The position numbers and the translations under genes were made by a program. This document shows, piece by piece, positions 54,781 through 64,000 of a DNA stretch of 64,000 nucleotides. Origin of the DNA: Nitrospira sp. CR1.2 (GTDB taxonomy: Bacteria; Nitrospirota; Nitrospiria; Nitrospirales; Nitrospiraceae); assembly GCA_014055495.1 (NCBI GenBank), contig WIAG01000008.1, positions 41,715-105,714 on the forward strand, read 5' to 3'. Under the pieces are notes generated by a model. That model saw only the letters and a list, made by a program, of their open reading frames with translations, had not been told where the DNA came from and searched no databases. Positions within the stretch are counted from its first letter, which is position 1. The number at the start of each line of letters is the position of its first letter.

Positions 54781-55037
54781 GACGTAACGTACACGCGTCC
54801 CTGTTCTCACGCCCGGCCGCCATGGAAGATGCCGATAACCCTGGAACGTAGCAGGCCGGGTTGTCAACGTAGCTGCCCTCGCTGGATTTCTGAGTGGATC
54901 AGCGAGCAAGGGTGCACATCCTTCAGCAATTCCTGTAGGAATACGCACCGGACCGGCGCCCCGGGTCGTCAGTCGGTGAAGCAGGCTCTGTTCGGACGAG
55001 AGACCGACCGATAGACAAGAGAGGCACACGGAGTACC

Positions 55038-56186
55038 ATGCAACAATCCCTTCGCTATGTCCCCTTCTTCCTGGTGGGACTTGTCCTCGCATCCTGCACC
55101 CAACCGGACGCGCCGGCGCCTTCCGTCAAACCGGTCGCACCACCCCAGGCGACCGGTGGCCGGCTTGACCTCCAGACCATGCTCGTCGACGCCTCGTCCT
55201 CGCTTCCGGCCCTGACTCTTTCCGCTCGCGTCACCTATTCCGAGGACGGCTACTCGAAAATTTCCTCACCTCTCCAGGGGCCCGTGCTGGAGGTGCGGGC
55301 AAAACTCGGCCAAGCCGTAACATTCGGTGACGTGCTGATGGTCATCGATGCCGCCGACATCGCACGGGCCTATGCCGCCTATGTGGAGAAAACCTCAGAG
55401 TTGGGGCTGGCGGAACGGAACTATGAATTGACGAAAGATCTATACGACGCCCAGGCCATGTCGCGCAAAGATCTTGAACATGCGGAGCACGATCTGAACC
55501 GCGAACGGGCCGAATTCAAACAGGCCAAGGAGCGGCTGCTCTCCCTGCGTGTGCCGGCCGCCGAACTCAGCAAGCCCCTGGCGCAACAGCAGATCACTTC
55601 CCGCTTCGAGCTGCGCAGTCCGCTGACCGGCACCGTCGTGGAGCGCGCGGTGACGCCCGGACAAATCGTCGGAGCGGGGACGGATACCCCGCTGTTCACC
55701 GTCGCGAATCTGGATCGATTACAGGTGGTGGCGGATGTGTACGAGCATGACCTGTCGGGAATCCGGGTCGGTGCGATGGCCATGATGACGGTCGAAGCGT
55801 ATCCCGGCATCGAATTTCCAGCAAAGATCGCCGTCATCGGCGATGTCGTGGACCCGGCAACCAGAACCATCAAAATCCGTGCGACCGTCCCCAACAAAGA
55901 CCGCCGCTTAAAACCGGAGATGTTCGCTCGATTAACCATCGCGGGCCATACCATGCGCCCCAGGATCGTCATTCCGAAACGAGCGGTGCTCGAACGATCC
56001 GGGAAACAATGGATCGTGGTGCAGAAGGAAAACGGCTTGCTGGAAGATCGCGCCATCACCATCGACAGCATCGCCGATAGCCAAGTGACGATTCGCGAGG
56101 GGGTGACCACGGGAGAGCGCATTCTGCTCAGCCCGTCATCCCTCAGTCGTCTTGCGGAGGACGCCACGGCAACCGAGGGGGCCTAA
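55038..56186 (+). CDS. Periplasmic adaptor subunit of an RND/ABC-type efflux system (orphan)
   Basis: A 382-residue membrane-fusion protein. Lipobox LASC follows LVGLVL. Then barrel-sandwich (KISSPLQGPVLEVRAKLGQAV), a helical hairpin (about 115-190; LAERNYELTKDLYDAQ), and beta-barrel segments (LRSPLTGTVVERAVTPGQIV, LFTVANLDRLQVVADVYEHDL). The HlyD/RND-MFP layout is clear. No RND permease or TolC-type gene is next to it, so it is either an orphan adaptor or works with a pump elsewhere. Confidence 0.88.
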   Translation: MQQSLRYVPFFLVGLVLASCTQPDAPAPSVKPVAPPQATGGRLDLQTMLVDASSSLPALTLSARVTYSEDGYSKISSPLQGPVLEVRAKLGQAVTFGDVLMVIDAADIARAYAAYVEKTSELGLAERNYELTKDLYDAQAMSRKDLEHAEHDLNRERAEFKQAKERLLSLRVPAAELSKPLAQQQITSRFELRSPLTGTVVERAVTPGQIVGAGTDTPLFTVANLDRLQVVADVYEHDLSGIRVGAMAMMTVEAYPGIEFPAKIAVIGDVVDPATRTIKIRATVPNKDRRLKPEMFARLTIAGHTMRPRIVIPKRAVLERSGKQWIVVQKENGLLEDRAITIDSIADSQVTIREGVTTGERILLSPSSLSRLAEDATATEGA

Positions 56187-56208
56187 CCATACGAGGAACG
56201 GGGAGGGG

Positions 56209-57435
56209 TTACAACGCCGCGACAAGAATTCGAACTAATCCCGAGAGGTCCTCGCTATCGACGCCGACCACCGTCCGGTTGGTGGTGTTGCTGTAAGACG
56301 CTTCCAACGACAGCGTGGTGGGGTGACCGTAAATCGGATTCAGACTGAAGGCGCACATCCCTCTCCCCACGATACTTTCGGTTCCGATCAGACCATCGGT
56401 GGACTTGGTGCTGGTGTATCCTCCCGCCGCGCTGACGAGCAACCGCTGACTCTGTTTGTAGAGCAGCGACACCGACGCCGTCGGACTCTCAATTTTCGCG
56501 CCCGACCAACGCTGCGTTTCCATTAGATAACTGAAGGTGGGTGCGAGGGTCAGCGTGTTGAGGGGGCGATACGTCGCGACGAGGGTCTGGGCGAACGTCG
56601 TCGACTCCACGCCACTCTGCCTGTCGTCGCGGGTCTGAATAAAGCTCGACGACAGCCTGGCGTTCCAAGTCAGCCCGGCATAGGCGAGCGCGGCTTCCAT
56701 GCTGTTGCTCTGGCTCCGCTGCCGACCCGTGCCGACCGGCGTGAAACTACTGGCCATAGCGCTCCGCGCGTAGGTCAGACTGAGTTCCGGCCAAGCCGGC
56801 TTCACCAGCGCAAGCCCGATCCGATGGACCTGCTGTTCAATTCGCGGCCGGTTCGGGTCCAGATCCACATTGTTCCAGGTTTGGCCGGATGAACTTCGAA
56901 GCTTGGCGATGCCCAATCCCCATTCAGCCCACATCTCGCGCATCGTTTGATCCGGAGAATTGAAAAATGCCTTTCCCGCCGAGCGGTACGTGATGCCGTA
57001 CCGCATCGGACCATTAATACCGGTCACTGCCATCCGTACCATACGCGTCGCTCCGTCATCACGCCGGTCGATCCGGGAGGACAGGCCCGCGTCATTGGTC
57101 GCATTATTTGCCACTTCACCTTCCGCGGTCAGCTGCCCCTTCATCCACGTTGAACTGGCGCCGATCCCCTTGGTCTGCGGCCGTTCGGAGTCCGGCACCA
57201 GATCTTTCAAGCGGGTTGAGCTCGTCTGCGGTGCGAAGGACGTCGCCTGGAAGGAGGTGTGCAATACCGGGGAGGCGATCGTAAAGGGAATGGCTCCGCT
57301 ACCGGATTCGCGCGCGGTGTCGCTGAATTGAATACGTTGGAGCAGCAGTTCTGACTGTTGACCGTCTTCTGCGAGTGCCGTCAATGGGAGGGACATACAC
57401 AGCAGGAACGCCCCGATGACCCGACCGGATCTCAT
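56209..57435 (-). CDS. Putative outer-membrane beta-barrel protein
   Basis: A protein of about 408 residues, convergent with the adaptor. A signal peptide (VIGAFLLCMSLPLTALAE) is followed by an N-terminal serine-rich stretch and then repeated amphipathic beta strands (LTLAPTFSYLMETQRWSG, LSLTYARS, NSMEAALAYAGLTWNARLS), consistent with an outer-membrane barrel. The family is not recognised. ATG at 57435 is chosen for the signal peptide; a GTG at 57468 exists. Not obviously linked to the neighbouring adaptor. Confidence 0.7.
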   Translation of the reverse strand: MRSGRVIGAFLLCMSLPLTALAEDGQQSELLLQRIQFSDTARESGSGAIPFTIASPVLHTSFQATSFAPQTSSTRLKDLVPDSERPQTKGIGASSTWMKGQLTAEGEVANNATNDAGLSSRIDRRDDGATRMVRMAVTGINGPMRYGITYRSAGKAFFNSPDQTMREMWAEWGLGIAKLRSSSGQTWNNVDLDPNRPRIEQQVHRIGLALVKPAWPELSLTYARSAMASSFTPVGTGRQRSQSNSMEAALAYAGLTWNARLSSSFIQTRDDRQSGVESTTFAQTLVATYRPLNTLTLAPTFSYLMETQRWSGAKIESPTASVSLLYKQSQRLLVSAAGGYTSTKSTDGLIGTESIVGRGMCAFSLNPIYGHPTTLSLEASYSNTTNRTVVGVDSEDLSGLVRILVAAL

Positions 57436-57610
57436 GAGAAAATGCCCGACGAGGCCATGGCGTGACACAGCATGAAATCAAGTGTAGCACTCGATATTCA
57501 GCATCCCGCCCGGCTTCGATGGTGCACAAAACGTGTCTGTAGGCTGTTCGATCGTGAACAGGTCGTAACGGCGGCCGGCAGTCGGAAATCAGTGGAAATG
57601 ACACGGAGTT

Positions 57611-58993
57611 TTATGGCGTGGAGTTGAGAGGCTCGGTCGTCTCACGAATCGCGCTGTGCAAAATTGCCACCATCTTCGTCAGCTCGTGAGGCTTGATCGA
57701 GAGGGGAGGCACCAGAGCGATGACGTTCCCAAGCGGCCGCAGCAACAGACCACGGAGCCGACAGACCTGCGCCACGCGATACCCGATGCGACGTTCCAAC
57801 GGGAAGGGGGTTTTCGTGTGCCGATCCTGCACCAATTCGATGCCGACCATGAAGCCACATTGCCGAATGTCGCCCACGTGCGCCAGCCCGGACAGCGGAC
57901 GCAGGAGGAGAGCCAGCAGACGTGACTTCTTTCGCACCTGCGCGAGCGTCTGTTCGTGTCTAAAGACCTCCAGGTTGGCGAGGGCGACGGCGCACCCCAG
58001 TGGATTGCCCGTATAACTATGCCCATGGAAGAAGGTCTTCCATTCGTCATAGCGACCGAGGAACGCACGATACACGGCCTCCGAAGTCAACGTGGCGGCC
58101 AGCGGCATATAGCCGCCGGTCAATCCCTTGCTGATCGCCATCAGATCCGGAGTCACGCCTTCGTGTTGGCACGCGAACATTTTTCCCGTCCGTCCAAATC
58201 CGGTCGCCACTTCATCGACGATCAGCAGCACATGGTACTTCGTGCAGAGCTCACGGACGCGTGCCAGATACCCGTGCGGAGCCACCATCATCCCGGCTGC
58301 CGCCTGCACCAACGGTTCAATGATCACGCCGGCCAACTCGCGATGCCGGGTCTTGAGTAAGCGTTCGAGCGGATCGATGCAGGCCAGATCACAGGCCGGG
58401 TAAGTCCGGCCCAGCGGACAGCGGTAACAATAGGGCGGCTCGACCTGATGCGTGGGAAAGAGCAGCGATTTAAATCGCGCATGGAACAGCTCGATGTTGC
58501 CTACGCTGACCGCACCGATCGTGTCGCCGTGGTAGGCCATTTTCAAATGCGCGAACGACTGTTTCGGTCCGGCCGTCGGCTGGATCTGTTGCCAGTACTG
58601 CACCGCCATCTTGAGGGCCACTTCGACCGCCGTCGAGCCGTTGTCGGAATAGAACACTCGCCGCAGGCCTTTCGGGGCAAGGCGAATGAGTTCTCGCGCC
58701 AGCCGAATGGCCGGCGGGTTCGTGAGGCCGAGGAAGGTCGAATGCGCGATCTGTCGAAGCTGCCGCGTGAGCGCGCGATCGAGATGCGGCTGCCGGTGCC
58801 CGTGGAGATTGACCCAAATCGAAGAGGTGCCGTCGAGATACTTCCGTCCCTCCGTATCAATGAGATAGGAGCCTTTGCCCTTCTCGATGATCAGCGGAAC
58901 CTCGGCCTCCCACTCCTGCATCTGCGTGAAGGGATGCCAGAGATACCTGTGATCCCAGGCGGCCAGCGGAGGACGTGTGGATGATCGTGCCAT
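57611..58993 (-). CDS. bioA: Adenosylmethionine-8-amino-7-oxononanoate aminotransferase
   Basis: A 460-residue PLP enzyme of biotin synthesis that uses SAM as amino donor to turn KAPA into DAPA. It begins with the conserved HLWHPFTQMQEW-like stretch (HRYLWHPFTQMQEW), has DGTSSIWVNLHGH, FYSDNGSTAVEVALKM, and the PLP-lysine segment AISKGLTGGYMPLAATL. No other bio gene is nearby, so biotin genes are scattered. The start has no strong ribosome-binding site. Confidence 0.93.
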   Translation of the reverse strand: MARSSTRPPLAAWDHRYLWHPFTQMQEWEAEVPLIIEKGKGSYLIDTEGRKYLDGTSSIWVNLHGHRQPHLDRALTRQLRQIAHSTFLGLTNPPAIRLARELIRLAPKGLRRVFYSDNGSTAVEVALKMAVQYWQQIQPTAGPKQSFAHLKMAYHGDTIGAVSVGNIELFHARFKSLLFPTHQVEPPYCYRCPLGRTYPACDLACIDPLERLLKTRHRELAGVIIEPLVQAAAGMMVAPHGYLARVRELCTKYHVLLIVDEVATGFGRTGKMFACQHEGVTPDLMAISKGLTGGYMPLAATLTSEAVYRAFLGRYDEWKTFFHGHSYTGNPLGCAVALANLEVFRHEQTLAQVRKKSRLLALLLRPLSGLAHVGDIRQCGFMVGIELVQDRHTKTPFPLERRIGYRVAQVCRLRGLLLRPLGNVIALVPPLSIKPHELTKMVAILHSAIRETTEPLNSTP

Positions 58994-59089
58994 GTGATGA
59001 CGGAGCGTGATACAACGACAACACGGCAGGAGCGCGTCTGATGCGTGAAACCTCGCGCCGCGCGCGGATTATACCGGCGGGCGATTTCT

Positions 59090-59118
59090 TTGACAACCTT
59101 GGAGGCGGTCACTATAAT
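59090..59118 (+). promoter_or_regulatory. Perfect consensus promoter TTGACA-17 bp-TATAAT for lepA
   Basis: TTGACA (59090-59095) and TATAAT (59113-59118) with 17 bp spacing match the sigma70 consensus at every position. The predicted start is near 59125, only about 12 nt before the lepA ATG, so the leader is very short. Confidence 0.85.
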
Positions 59119-59136
59119 GAACCGATTTTGGGGAAC

Positions 59137-60948
59137 ATGAGCCAGGATTTGCAAAGTCTCATCCGAAATTTCTCGATCATCGCCCATATCGATCACGGTA
59201 AATCGACCCTCGCCGATCGCCTTCTCGACGCAACGGGTGCAGTCACCGCCCGGGAAGCGAAGGAGCAGATCCTCGACGCGATGGACCTGGAGCGTGAGCG
59301 TGGCATCACGATCAAAGCGCACGCCGTGGCCATCCGCTACAAGGCGTTGGACGGGAAAATCTATTCGCTGCATTTGATCGACACGCCCGGACACGTCGAC
59401 TTCACGTACGAAGTGTCTCGCAGTCTCGCGGCCTGCGAAGGTTCGCTGCTCCTGGTCGACGCCACACAGGGGGTGCAGGCGCAAACGATCGCCAACGTGA
59501 ACCTGGCGATGGGCAGCCACCACACGATTATCCCGGTCATCAACAAGATCGACCTCGCCAGCGCCGACGTGGAGGGGACGAAGCAGCAGATTTCCGACGT
59601 GTTGGCCCTGGACGCGAGTGATGCCATGCTGGTGAGCGCCAAAGAGGGGCTCGGCGTGCCGGACGTGCTCGAGGCGATCGTGAAACGCATTCCGCCTCCG
59701 TCCGGCGATCCGACGCGCCCGCTCAAGGCGCTGATTTTTGATTCCTGGTTCGACAACTATCAGGGCGTGATCGTGTTGACCCGCATCATCGACGGCGCCG
59801 TACGCCCGGGCATGAAGATCAAGGTCATGTCGAACGATCGCCTGTTTGAAGTGACGGAAGTCGGGCAGTTCACCCCGAAACGAACCAAAGGCACCCAACT
59901 GCTGACCGGTGAGGTCGGCTACCTCTGCGCCAACATGAAGGAAGTGGCCGACGTGAAGATCGGCGATACGCTCACCGACGCCGCGCGACCGACTGATCAG
60001 CCATTTCCCGGCTACAAGGAAGTGAAGCCGCTGGTCTTTTGCGGCCTCTATTCGACGGATACTGCTCGCTACGAAGACCTGCGCGATGCCTTACTCAAGT
60101 TGCGGCTGAACGATTCCTCGTTTATCTATGAGCCGGAAACCTCACTGGCGCTCGGGTTCGGATTCCGTTGCGGGTTTCTCGGCCTACTCCACATGGAGAT
60201 CATTCAGGAGCGTCTGGAACGTGAGTACGGACTGACGCTCATTACGACTGCGCCGACCGTCATCTACCGGATTCTCACCACCAGCGGCGACGTGCTGGAG
60301 CTCAACAACCCGGCGGATCTGCCGGAGCCCAGTTCCATCGAGTCGTTCGAAGAACCATTCATTCTGGCCACGCTGATCGCTCCGGAGCGGTATCTCGGCG
60401 CGTTGTTGCAATTGTGTCAGGAGCGGCGCGGTATCCAGCGAAGCATTCACTACCTGGATCCCACCCGCGTGGTCGTCACCTATGAACTGCCGCTCAATGA
60501 AGTCATCCTAGATTTTTACGACAAGCTGAAGTCGAAGACCCAGGGATATGCGTCACTCGACTACGAACTCCTCGGGTATCGAGAATCCGAACTGGTCCGC
60601 CTCGACATTCTGCTCAACAGCGAGCCGGTCGACGCCTTGTCCTTCATTACCCACAAGGAACGGGCCTATCAGCGCGGACGGCAGGTCGCCGAGAAGATGA
60701 AGGAACTGATTCCAAAGCAAATGTTCGAAATCGCCATTCAGGCGGCCATCGGCAACAAGATCATCGCCCGAGAAACCATCGGCGCCATCAAAAAGAATGT
60801 CACGGCCAAATGCTACGGCGGCGACATTTCCCGCAAACGCAAACTCTGGGAGAAGCAAAAGGAAGGCAAGAAGCGCATGAAGGCGGTGGGACGCGTGGAA
60901 GTGCCGCAAGAGGCGTTTCTCGCGATCCTGAAGGTGGGCGAGGAATGA
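59137..60948 (+). CDS. lepA: Elongation factor 4 (LepA)
   Basis: A 603-residue translational GTPase that acts on stalled or back-translocating ribosomes. G motifs: AHIDHGKST, the [10 protein letters not shown] switch [14 protein letters not shown]. The LepA-specific C-terminal domain follows ([27 protein letters not shown]). The ATG at 59137 is chosen: the frame goes upstream across the promoter, but that sequence precedes the transcription start. Stop overlaps lepB start (ATGA). Confidence 0.97.
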   Translation: MSQDLQSLIRNFSIIAHIDHGKSTLADRLLDATGAVTAREAKEQILDAMDLERERGITIKAHAVAIRYKALDGKIYSLHLIDTPGHVDFTYEVSRSLAACEGSLLLVDATQGVQAQTIANVNLAMGSHHTIIPVINKIDLASADVEGTKQQISDVLALDASDAMLVSAKEGLGVPDVLEAIVKRIPPPSGDPTRPLKALIFDSWFDNYQGVIVLTRIIDGAVRPGMKIKVMSNDRLFEVTEVGQFTPKRTKGTQLLTGEVGYLCANMKEVADVKIGDTLTDAARPTDQPFPGYKEVKPLVFCGLYSTDTARYEDLRDALLKLRLNDSSFIYEPETSLALGFGFRCGFLGLLHMEIIQERLEREYGLTLITTAPTVIYRILTTSGDVLELNNPADLPEPSSIESFEEPFILATLIAPERYLGALLQLCQERRGIQRSIHYLDPTRVVVTYELPLNEVILDFYDKLKSKTQGYASLDYELLGYRESELVRLDILLNSEPVDALSFITHKERAYQRGRQVAEKMKELIPKQMFEIAIQAAIGNKIIARETIGAIKKNVTAKCYGGDISRKRKLWEKQKEGKKRMKAVGRVEVPQEAFLAILKVGEE

Positions 60949-61724
60949 GCGTCGATCCCAATCCACGCCCTGATGACGTCCCTGCCTCGACGAGTCCTGT
61001 TCCGCCCCCCGTCCCCTCGGACCCGACGGCTGGCGAACCTCGCGCGGCCGTCGTCCAACAGCCGACACACAAATCGATCCTGCGCGAGTATGCGGAAGCG
61101 ATTATCATCGCGATGCTACTCGCCTTTGCCATCCGCGTCTTCGTGGTGCAGGCGTTTAAAATTCCCTCCGGCTCGATGATTCCCACGCTCCTGGTCGGCG
61201 ATCATATACTGGTCAGCAAGCTGTCGTATGGATTGCAATGGCCGACCGACTGCAAATTTCAGCCGGGCTTCCCGCCGGTGACCTGTTATTCCTCACGCAC
61301 GCTTATACCCTTCGGATCGATCCAACGCGGCGACATTATCGTGTTTCGTTTTCCGGAAGATGAAGACAAGGACTTCATCAAGCGCGTGATCGGATTGCCC
61401 GGCGATACCATCCAGGTGCGGAACAAAGTGGTGCACATCAACGGTACACCGTTCGACGATCATGCCTTCACGCAACATACTGACCCACCCATCCATGACG
61501 GGCACATCAGTCCGCGCGACAACTTTGGGCCCGTCACCGTGCCGGAGGACGCGTATTTCGTCATGGGAGACAACCGGGATCACAGTCTCGACAGTCGGTT
61601 CTGGGGCTATGTGCGGACGGAGAAAGTGCGCGGCAAAGCATTTCGCATTTACTGGTCGTGGAGCGGCCAAGGATCGTGGACGGAATGGGTACGATGGGAA
61701 AGATTAGGAAAAGCCATCCAGTAG
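60945..61724 (+). CDS. lepB: Signal peptidase I
   Basis: A 259-residue inner-membrane leader peptidase. After a proline-rich cytoplasmic tail comes one membrane helix ([18 protein letters not shown]), then the catalytic Ser in [14 protein letters not shown] and the Lys in [16 protein letters not shown], and [16 protein letters not shown]. Starts in the lepA stop (ATGA), a conserved lepA-lepB pairing. Confidence 0.95.
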   Translation: MSVDPNPRPDDVPASTSPVPPPVPSDPTAGEPRAAVVQQPTHKSILREYAEAIIIAMLLAFAIRVFVVQAFKIPSGSMIPTLLVGDHILVSKLSYGLQWPTDCKFQPGFPPVTCYSSRTLIPFGSIQRGDIIVFRFPEDEDKDFIKRVIGLPGDTIQVRNKVVHINGTPFDDHAFTQHTDPPIHDGHISPRDNFGPVTVPEDAYFVMGDNRDHSLDSRFWGYVRTEKVRGKAFRIYWSWSGQGSWTEWVRWERLGKAIQ

Positions 61725-62758
61725 GGCGGTCCGGGCAAGCCGGAGCGACGAGCGGGCAGGGGAGCGATGAGTTGACGGTGGATCAGGCCGCGCTTGCCAC
61801 CTACATCCAGCGTTTCCCGCAGGCCAGTGTGCTGGTCATCGGGGACTTGATCCTGGATCACTACGTGTGGGGCAGGGTCAGCCGGATTTCTCCGGAAGCT
61901 CCCGTACCGGTAGTCCACGTCGAATCGGAATCACTCAAACTCGGCGGCGCCGCGAACGTGTTCAACAACATCCTCGCGCTCGGCGGCCAGGCGGATATTT
62001 GCGGGGTCATCGGCGCGGACGAGAGCGGACGACTGCTCTTGAAGGAATTGGGCGGACGCCGTCAAGGGCGAGGCGGGGTCATTATCGATCAGAGCCGGCC
62101 GACCACAAGGAAGTCCCGCGTCGTCGCCCACAACCAGCAGATCGTCCGATACGACGTCGAACGTCGCAACGAACTCTCCAGCCTGCTGCAACGTCGTATG
62201 CTTCGGTACGTGGAATCACGATTGAAAGAGCTTTCCTGCCTGGTCGTCTCGGACTATGCGAAGGGTGTGGTGACGGCCTCGCTGATGACGGAGTTGACTC
62301 GCCTGGCCGGACAGCGCAAGATTCCCATCATCGTCGATCCCAAGGTGGAGCACTTCAGCTATTACAAAGGTGTGACCGTCGTCACCCCCAATCATCTCGA
62401 GGCCACCCAGGCCGCCGGTGTGCAAGGGGAGGATGACAGGACGATCAACAAAGCCGGGATGATCCTTCGCCAGCGACTGGGATGTCAGACTGTACTCGTC
62501 ACCAGAGGTGAACGGGGTATGAGTGTATACCAAAGCCACGGCGACCACTGGCACATTCCCACGCGCGCCCGCCAGGTCTACGACGTCACGGGAGCGGGCG
62601 ACACGGTCGTCGGGACGCTGGCCCTGGCCTTATCGACCGGCGCCAGCATGCGGGAAGCGGCCATGCTCGCGAATCAAGCCGCCGGGGTGGTCGTGGGCAT
62701 GGTCGGCACCGCCACTGTCACGGCGGACCAGCTGACGGATGCTCTGGGGCAGAGCTGA
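61694..62758 (+). CDS. hldA: Heptose-7-phosphate kinase (RfaE1/HldA-type, PfkB family)
   Basis: A PfkB-family kinase matching the N-terminal kinase half of HldE (D-glycero-beta-D-manno-heptose-7-phosphate kinase): SVLVIGDLILDHYVWGRVSR, EAPVPVVHVES, LGGAANVFNNI, DPKVEHFSYYKG and PfkB signature DVTGAGDTVVGTLALAL. The adenylyltransferase half is missing, so it corresponds to the separate RfaE1 form. Start is uncertain: ATG at 61694 overlaps lepB; a TTG near 61772 would remove a basic tail. It lies with kdsB, which supports LPS inner-core synthesis. Confidence 0.9.
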   Translation: MGKIRKSHPVGRSGQAGATSGQGSDELTVDQAALATYIQRFPQASVLVIGDLILDHYVWGRVSRISPEAPVPVVHVESESLKLGGAANVFNNILALGGQADICGVIGADESGRLLLKELGGRRQGRGGVIIDQSRPTTRKSRVVAHNQQIVRYDVERRNELSSLLQRRMLRYVESRLKELSCLVVSDYAKGVVTASLMTELTRLAGQRKIPIIVDPKVEHFSYYKGVTVVTPNHLEATQAAGVQGEDDRTINKAGMILRQRLGCQTVLVTRGERGMSVYQSHGDHWHIPTRARQVYDVTGAGDTVVGTLALALSTGASMREAAMLANQAAGVVVGMVGTATVTADQLTDALGQS

Positions 62759-62759
62759 C

Positions 62760-63530
62760 GTGAAACGGTCGGTCACCGTCGTCATTCCGGCCCGGTACGG
62801 ATCTTCGCGGTTTCCCGGCAAGCCTCTGGTGGACCTACTGGGCAAACCAATGATCCAGCATGTGTACGAACAGGCCAAGGCGTGCCGCGTGGTGGACGAG
62901 GTGCTGGTCGCCACGGATGACGAACGCATCAAGACCGCCGTCGAGGGATTCGGGGGGAAGGTGGTCATCATGACGGAGCCCTATCGGACCGGGACGGATC
63001 GCGTGGCTGCCGTCGCGCAGGCCAGAGGCGGCGACTGTTACGTGGACCTGCAGGGAGACGAAATTCTGCTCCATCCCGACCTGATCACCGACCTGGTGGA
63101 ACCGTTTCTGGCGAGCCACGCGCCGATGGGAACATTGCAACGGCAGATCGAGTCCGACCAGGACCTGCACAATCCCGGCGTCGTCAAGGTCACCACGGAC
63201 CGCGACGGGTATGCGTTGTATTTTTCGCGCGCGCCGATTCCACTGGTGCGCGACGACCCCAAACGAGCCGCCGTGCCGGGCTTACATTTCATTCACTTGG
63301 GCCTGTACATCTACACCCGCGAGACGTTGAGCCGGCTTACCGCATTGCCGACGGGGACATTGGAAGAGGCGGAAAAGCTCGAACAATTGCGGGCGCTGGA
63401 GAATGGTATTCGGATTCGCGTGTGGGAAACCGCCCATCAATCGGTCCGTATCGATAGCCCCGACGATGTGCCCGGCGCGCTGGAACAACTGCGAGGGGGC
63501 ACGACCAGGCACGGGATCACTCAACCATGA
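62760..63530 (+). CDS. kdsB: 3-deoxy-manno-octulosonate cytidylyltransferase
   Basis: A 256-residue enzyme that activates KDO with CTP to CMP-KDO for lipid A-core assembly. [19 protein letters not shown] at the N-terminus, [18 protein letters not shown], and [15 protein letters not shown] are the signature parts. The GTG at 62760 follows 1 bp after the kinase stop. Shows that the cell makes KDO-containing LPS. Confidence 0.96.
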   Translation: MKRSVTVVIPARYGSSRFPGKPLVDLLGKPMIQHVYEQAKACRVVDEVLVATDDERIKTAVEGFGGKVVIMTEPYRTGTDRVAAVAQARGGDCYVDLQGDEILLHPDLITDLVEPFLASHAPMGTLQRQIESDQDLHNPGVVKVTTDRDGYALYFSRAPIPLVRDDPKRAAVPGLHFIHLGLYIYTRETLSRLTALPTGTLEEAEKLEQLRALENGIRIRVWETAHQSVRIDSPDDVPGALEQLRGGTTRHGITQP

Positions 63531-63564
63531 TGTTACGCCGCACTCACACACTAAAGGTGCCACG

Positions 63565-64000
63565 ATGAGCAAACTGATCTTTGTGACCGGAGGAGTCGTC
63601 TCATCGCTCGGAAAAGGGCTGGCTTCCGCATCCATCGGGAATCTGTTGGAAAGCCGGGGATTGAAAATCACCTTCTTGAAGCTTGACCCCTACATCAACG
63701 TCGATCCCGGCACCATGAACCCCTACCAGCATGGTGAAGTGTATGTCACGGAAGACGGAGCGGAGACGGACTTGGATCTGGGGCACTACGAACGGTATAC
63801 CTCGTTGACCTTGACCCGCGAGAACAACTACACAACCGGCCGCATCTACCATTCCGTCATTTCGAAGGAGCGCCGCGGCGATTACCTGGGTGGAACCGTA
63901 CAGGTCGTGCCGCATGTCACCGACGAGATCAAGCAGTGCATCATGCGGATCTCGCAGGGCATGGACGTCACGATCGTCGAAATCGGCGGCACGGTGGGCG
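63565..64000 (+). CDS. pyrG: CTP synthase, N-terminal part (gene runs off the window)
   Basis: Only the first 145 codons are seen. The start [23 protein letters not shown] is the synthetase P-loop region of CTP synthase, followed by [26 protein letters not shown] and [15 protein letters not shown] synthase makes CTP from UTP. ATG at 63565 follows AAAGGTG and lies 34 bp downstream of kdsB, the usual kdsB-pyrG order. Confidence 0.97.
   Translation, partial: MSKLIFVTGGVVSSLGKGLASASIGNLLESRGLKITFLKLDPYINVDPGTMNPYQHGEVYVTEDGAETDLDLGHYERYTSLTLTRENNYTTGRIYHSVISKERRGDYLGGTVQVVPHVTDEIKQCIMRISQGMDVTIVEIGGTVG

Noticed and set aside
54781..55037. Riboswitch in the long leader before the efflux adaptor
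   Set aside because: I could not fit the sequence to any known aptamer core, and no terminator precedes the gene.

Overview
The window is about 60% GC, densely coded, and free of rRNA, tRNA, CRISPR, phage or transposase genes. Gene content (copper nitrite reductase NirK, a class-E-type succinate/fumarate oxidoreductase FeS subunit plus a CCG-domain partner, a KDO/heptose LPS core block, a REC-PAS-GGDEF-EAL regulator, an orphan GlmL/MutL-type ATPase) suggests a diderm, probably of the Nitrospirota (Nitrospira-like). That assignment is inference from recognised families; no database search was possible.

Layout. 1-3.1 kb: a desaturase tail, an Mrp/ApbC FeS carrier, a Rieske ferredoxin and three small unknowns. 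3.1-10.2 kb: a six-gene cluster of unknown function behind a near-consensus promoter: a small protein, a 616-aa GlmL/MutL-type ATPase without any B12 mutase, a barrel-type protein, a DUF6754-like membrane protein and three further membrane proteins. A divergent MEMO-domain protein follows. This is the best candidate for an undescribed system. 11.7-13.1 kb: a repeat-rich island with several copies of a palindromic ~120-bp element, a VapBC-type toxin-antitoxin pair and a MITE-like element with perfect 19-bp terminal repeats. 13.1-23.3 kb: lipoprotein, cyclophilin, ComEC-like metallo-beta-lactamase, a broken antitoxin, an SEC-C protein, an MFS transporter, a giant AsmA-like protein and an M24 peptidase.

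23.4-36.3 kb: SdhB-like FeS protein, archease plus RtcB (RNA ligation), PilZ and membrane sensor proteins, a second MITE-like element, a c-di-GMP regulator, a TPR/2OG-oxygenase, HDOD plus SthA, a CCG-domain SdhE/HdrB-like protein and a cupin. 36.3-43.1 kb (minus strand): transketolase, a Crp/Fnr regulator, a perfect 28-bp palindrome, then nirK followed by four exported-protein genes (HMA-like, outer-membrane, solute-binding, Tll0287-like haem protein).

43.2-54.7 kb: a pyrimidine operon pyrR-pyrB-pyrC-(DUF4149)-carA-sppA-(M48)-carB, then greA and a DUF62 gene. It starts with a consensus promoter, a PyrR-type hairpin, a leader ORF whose ribosome-binding site lies in that hairpin, and an intrinsic terminator inside the leader ORF. 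55.0-59.0 kb: an orphan efflux adaptor, an outer-membrane protein and bioA. 59.1-64.0 kb: lepA behind a perfect TTGACA-17-TATAAT promoter, lepB, hldA-type kinase, kdsB and the start of pyrG.
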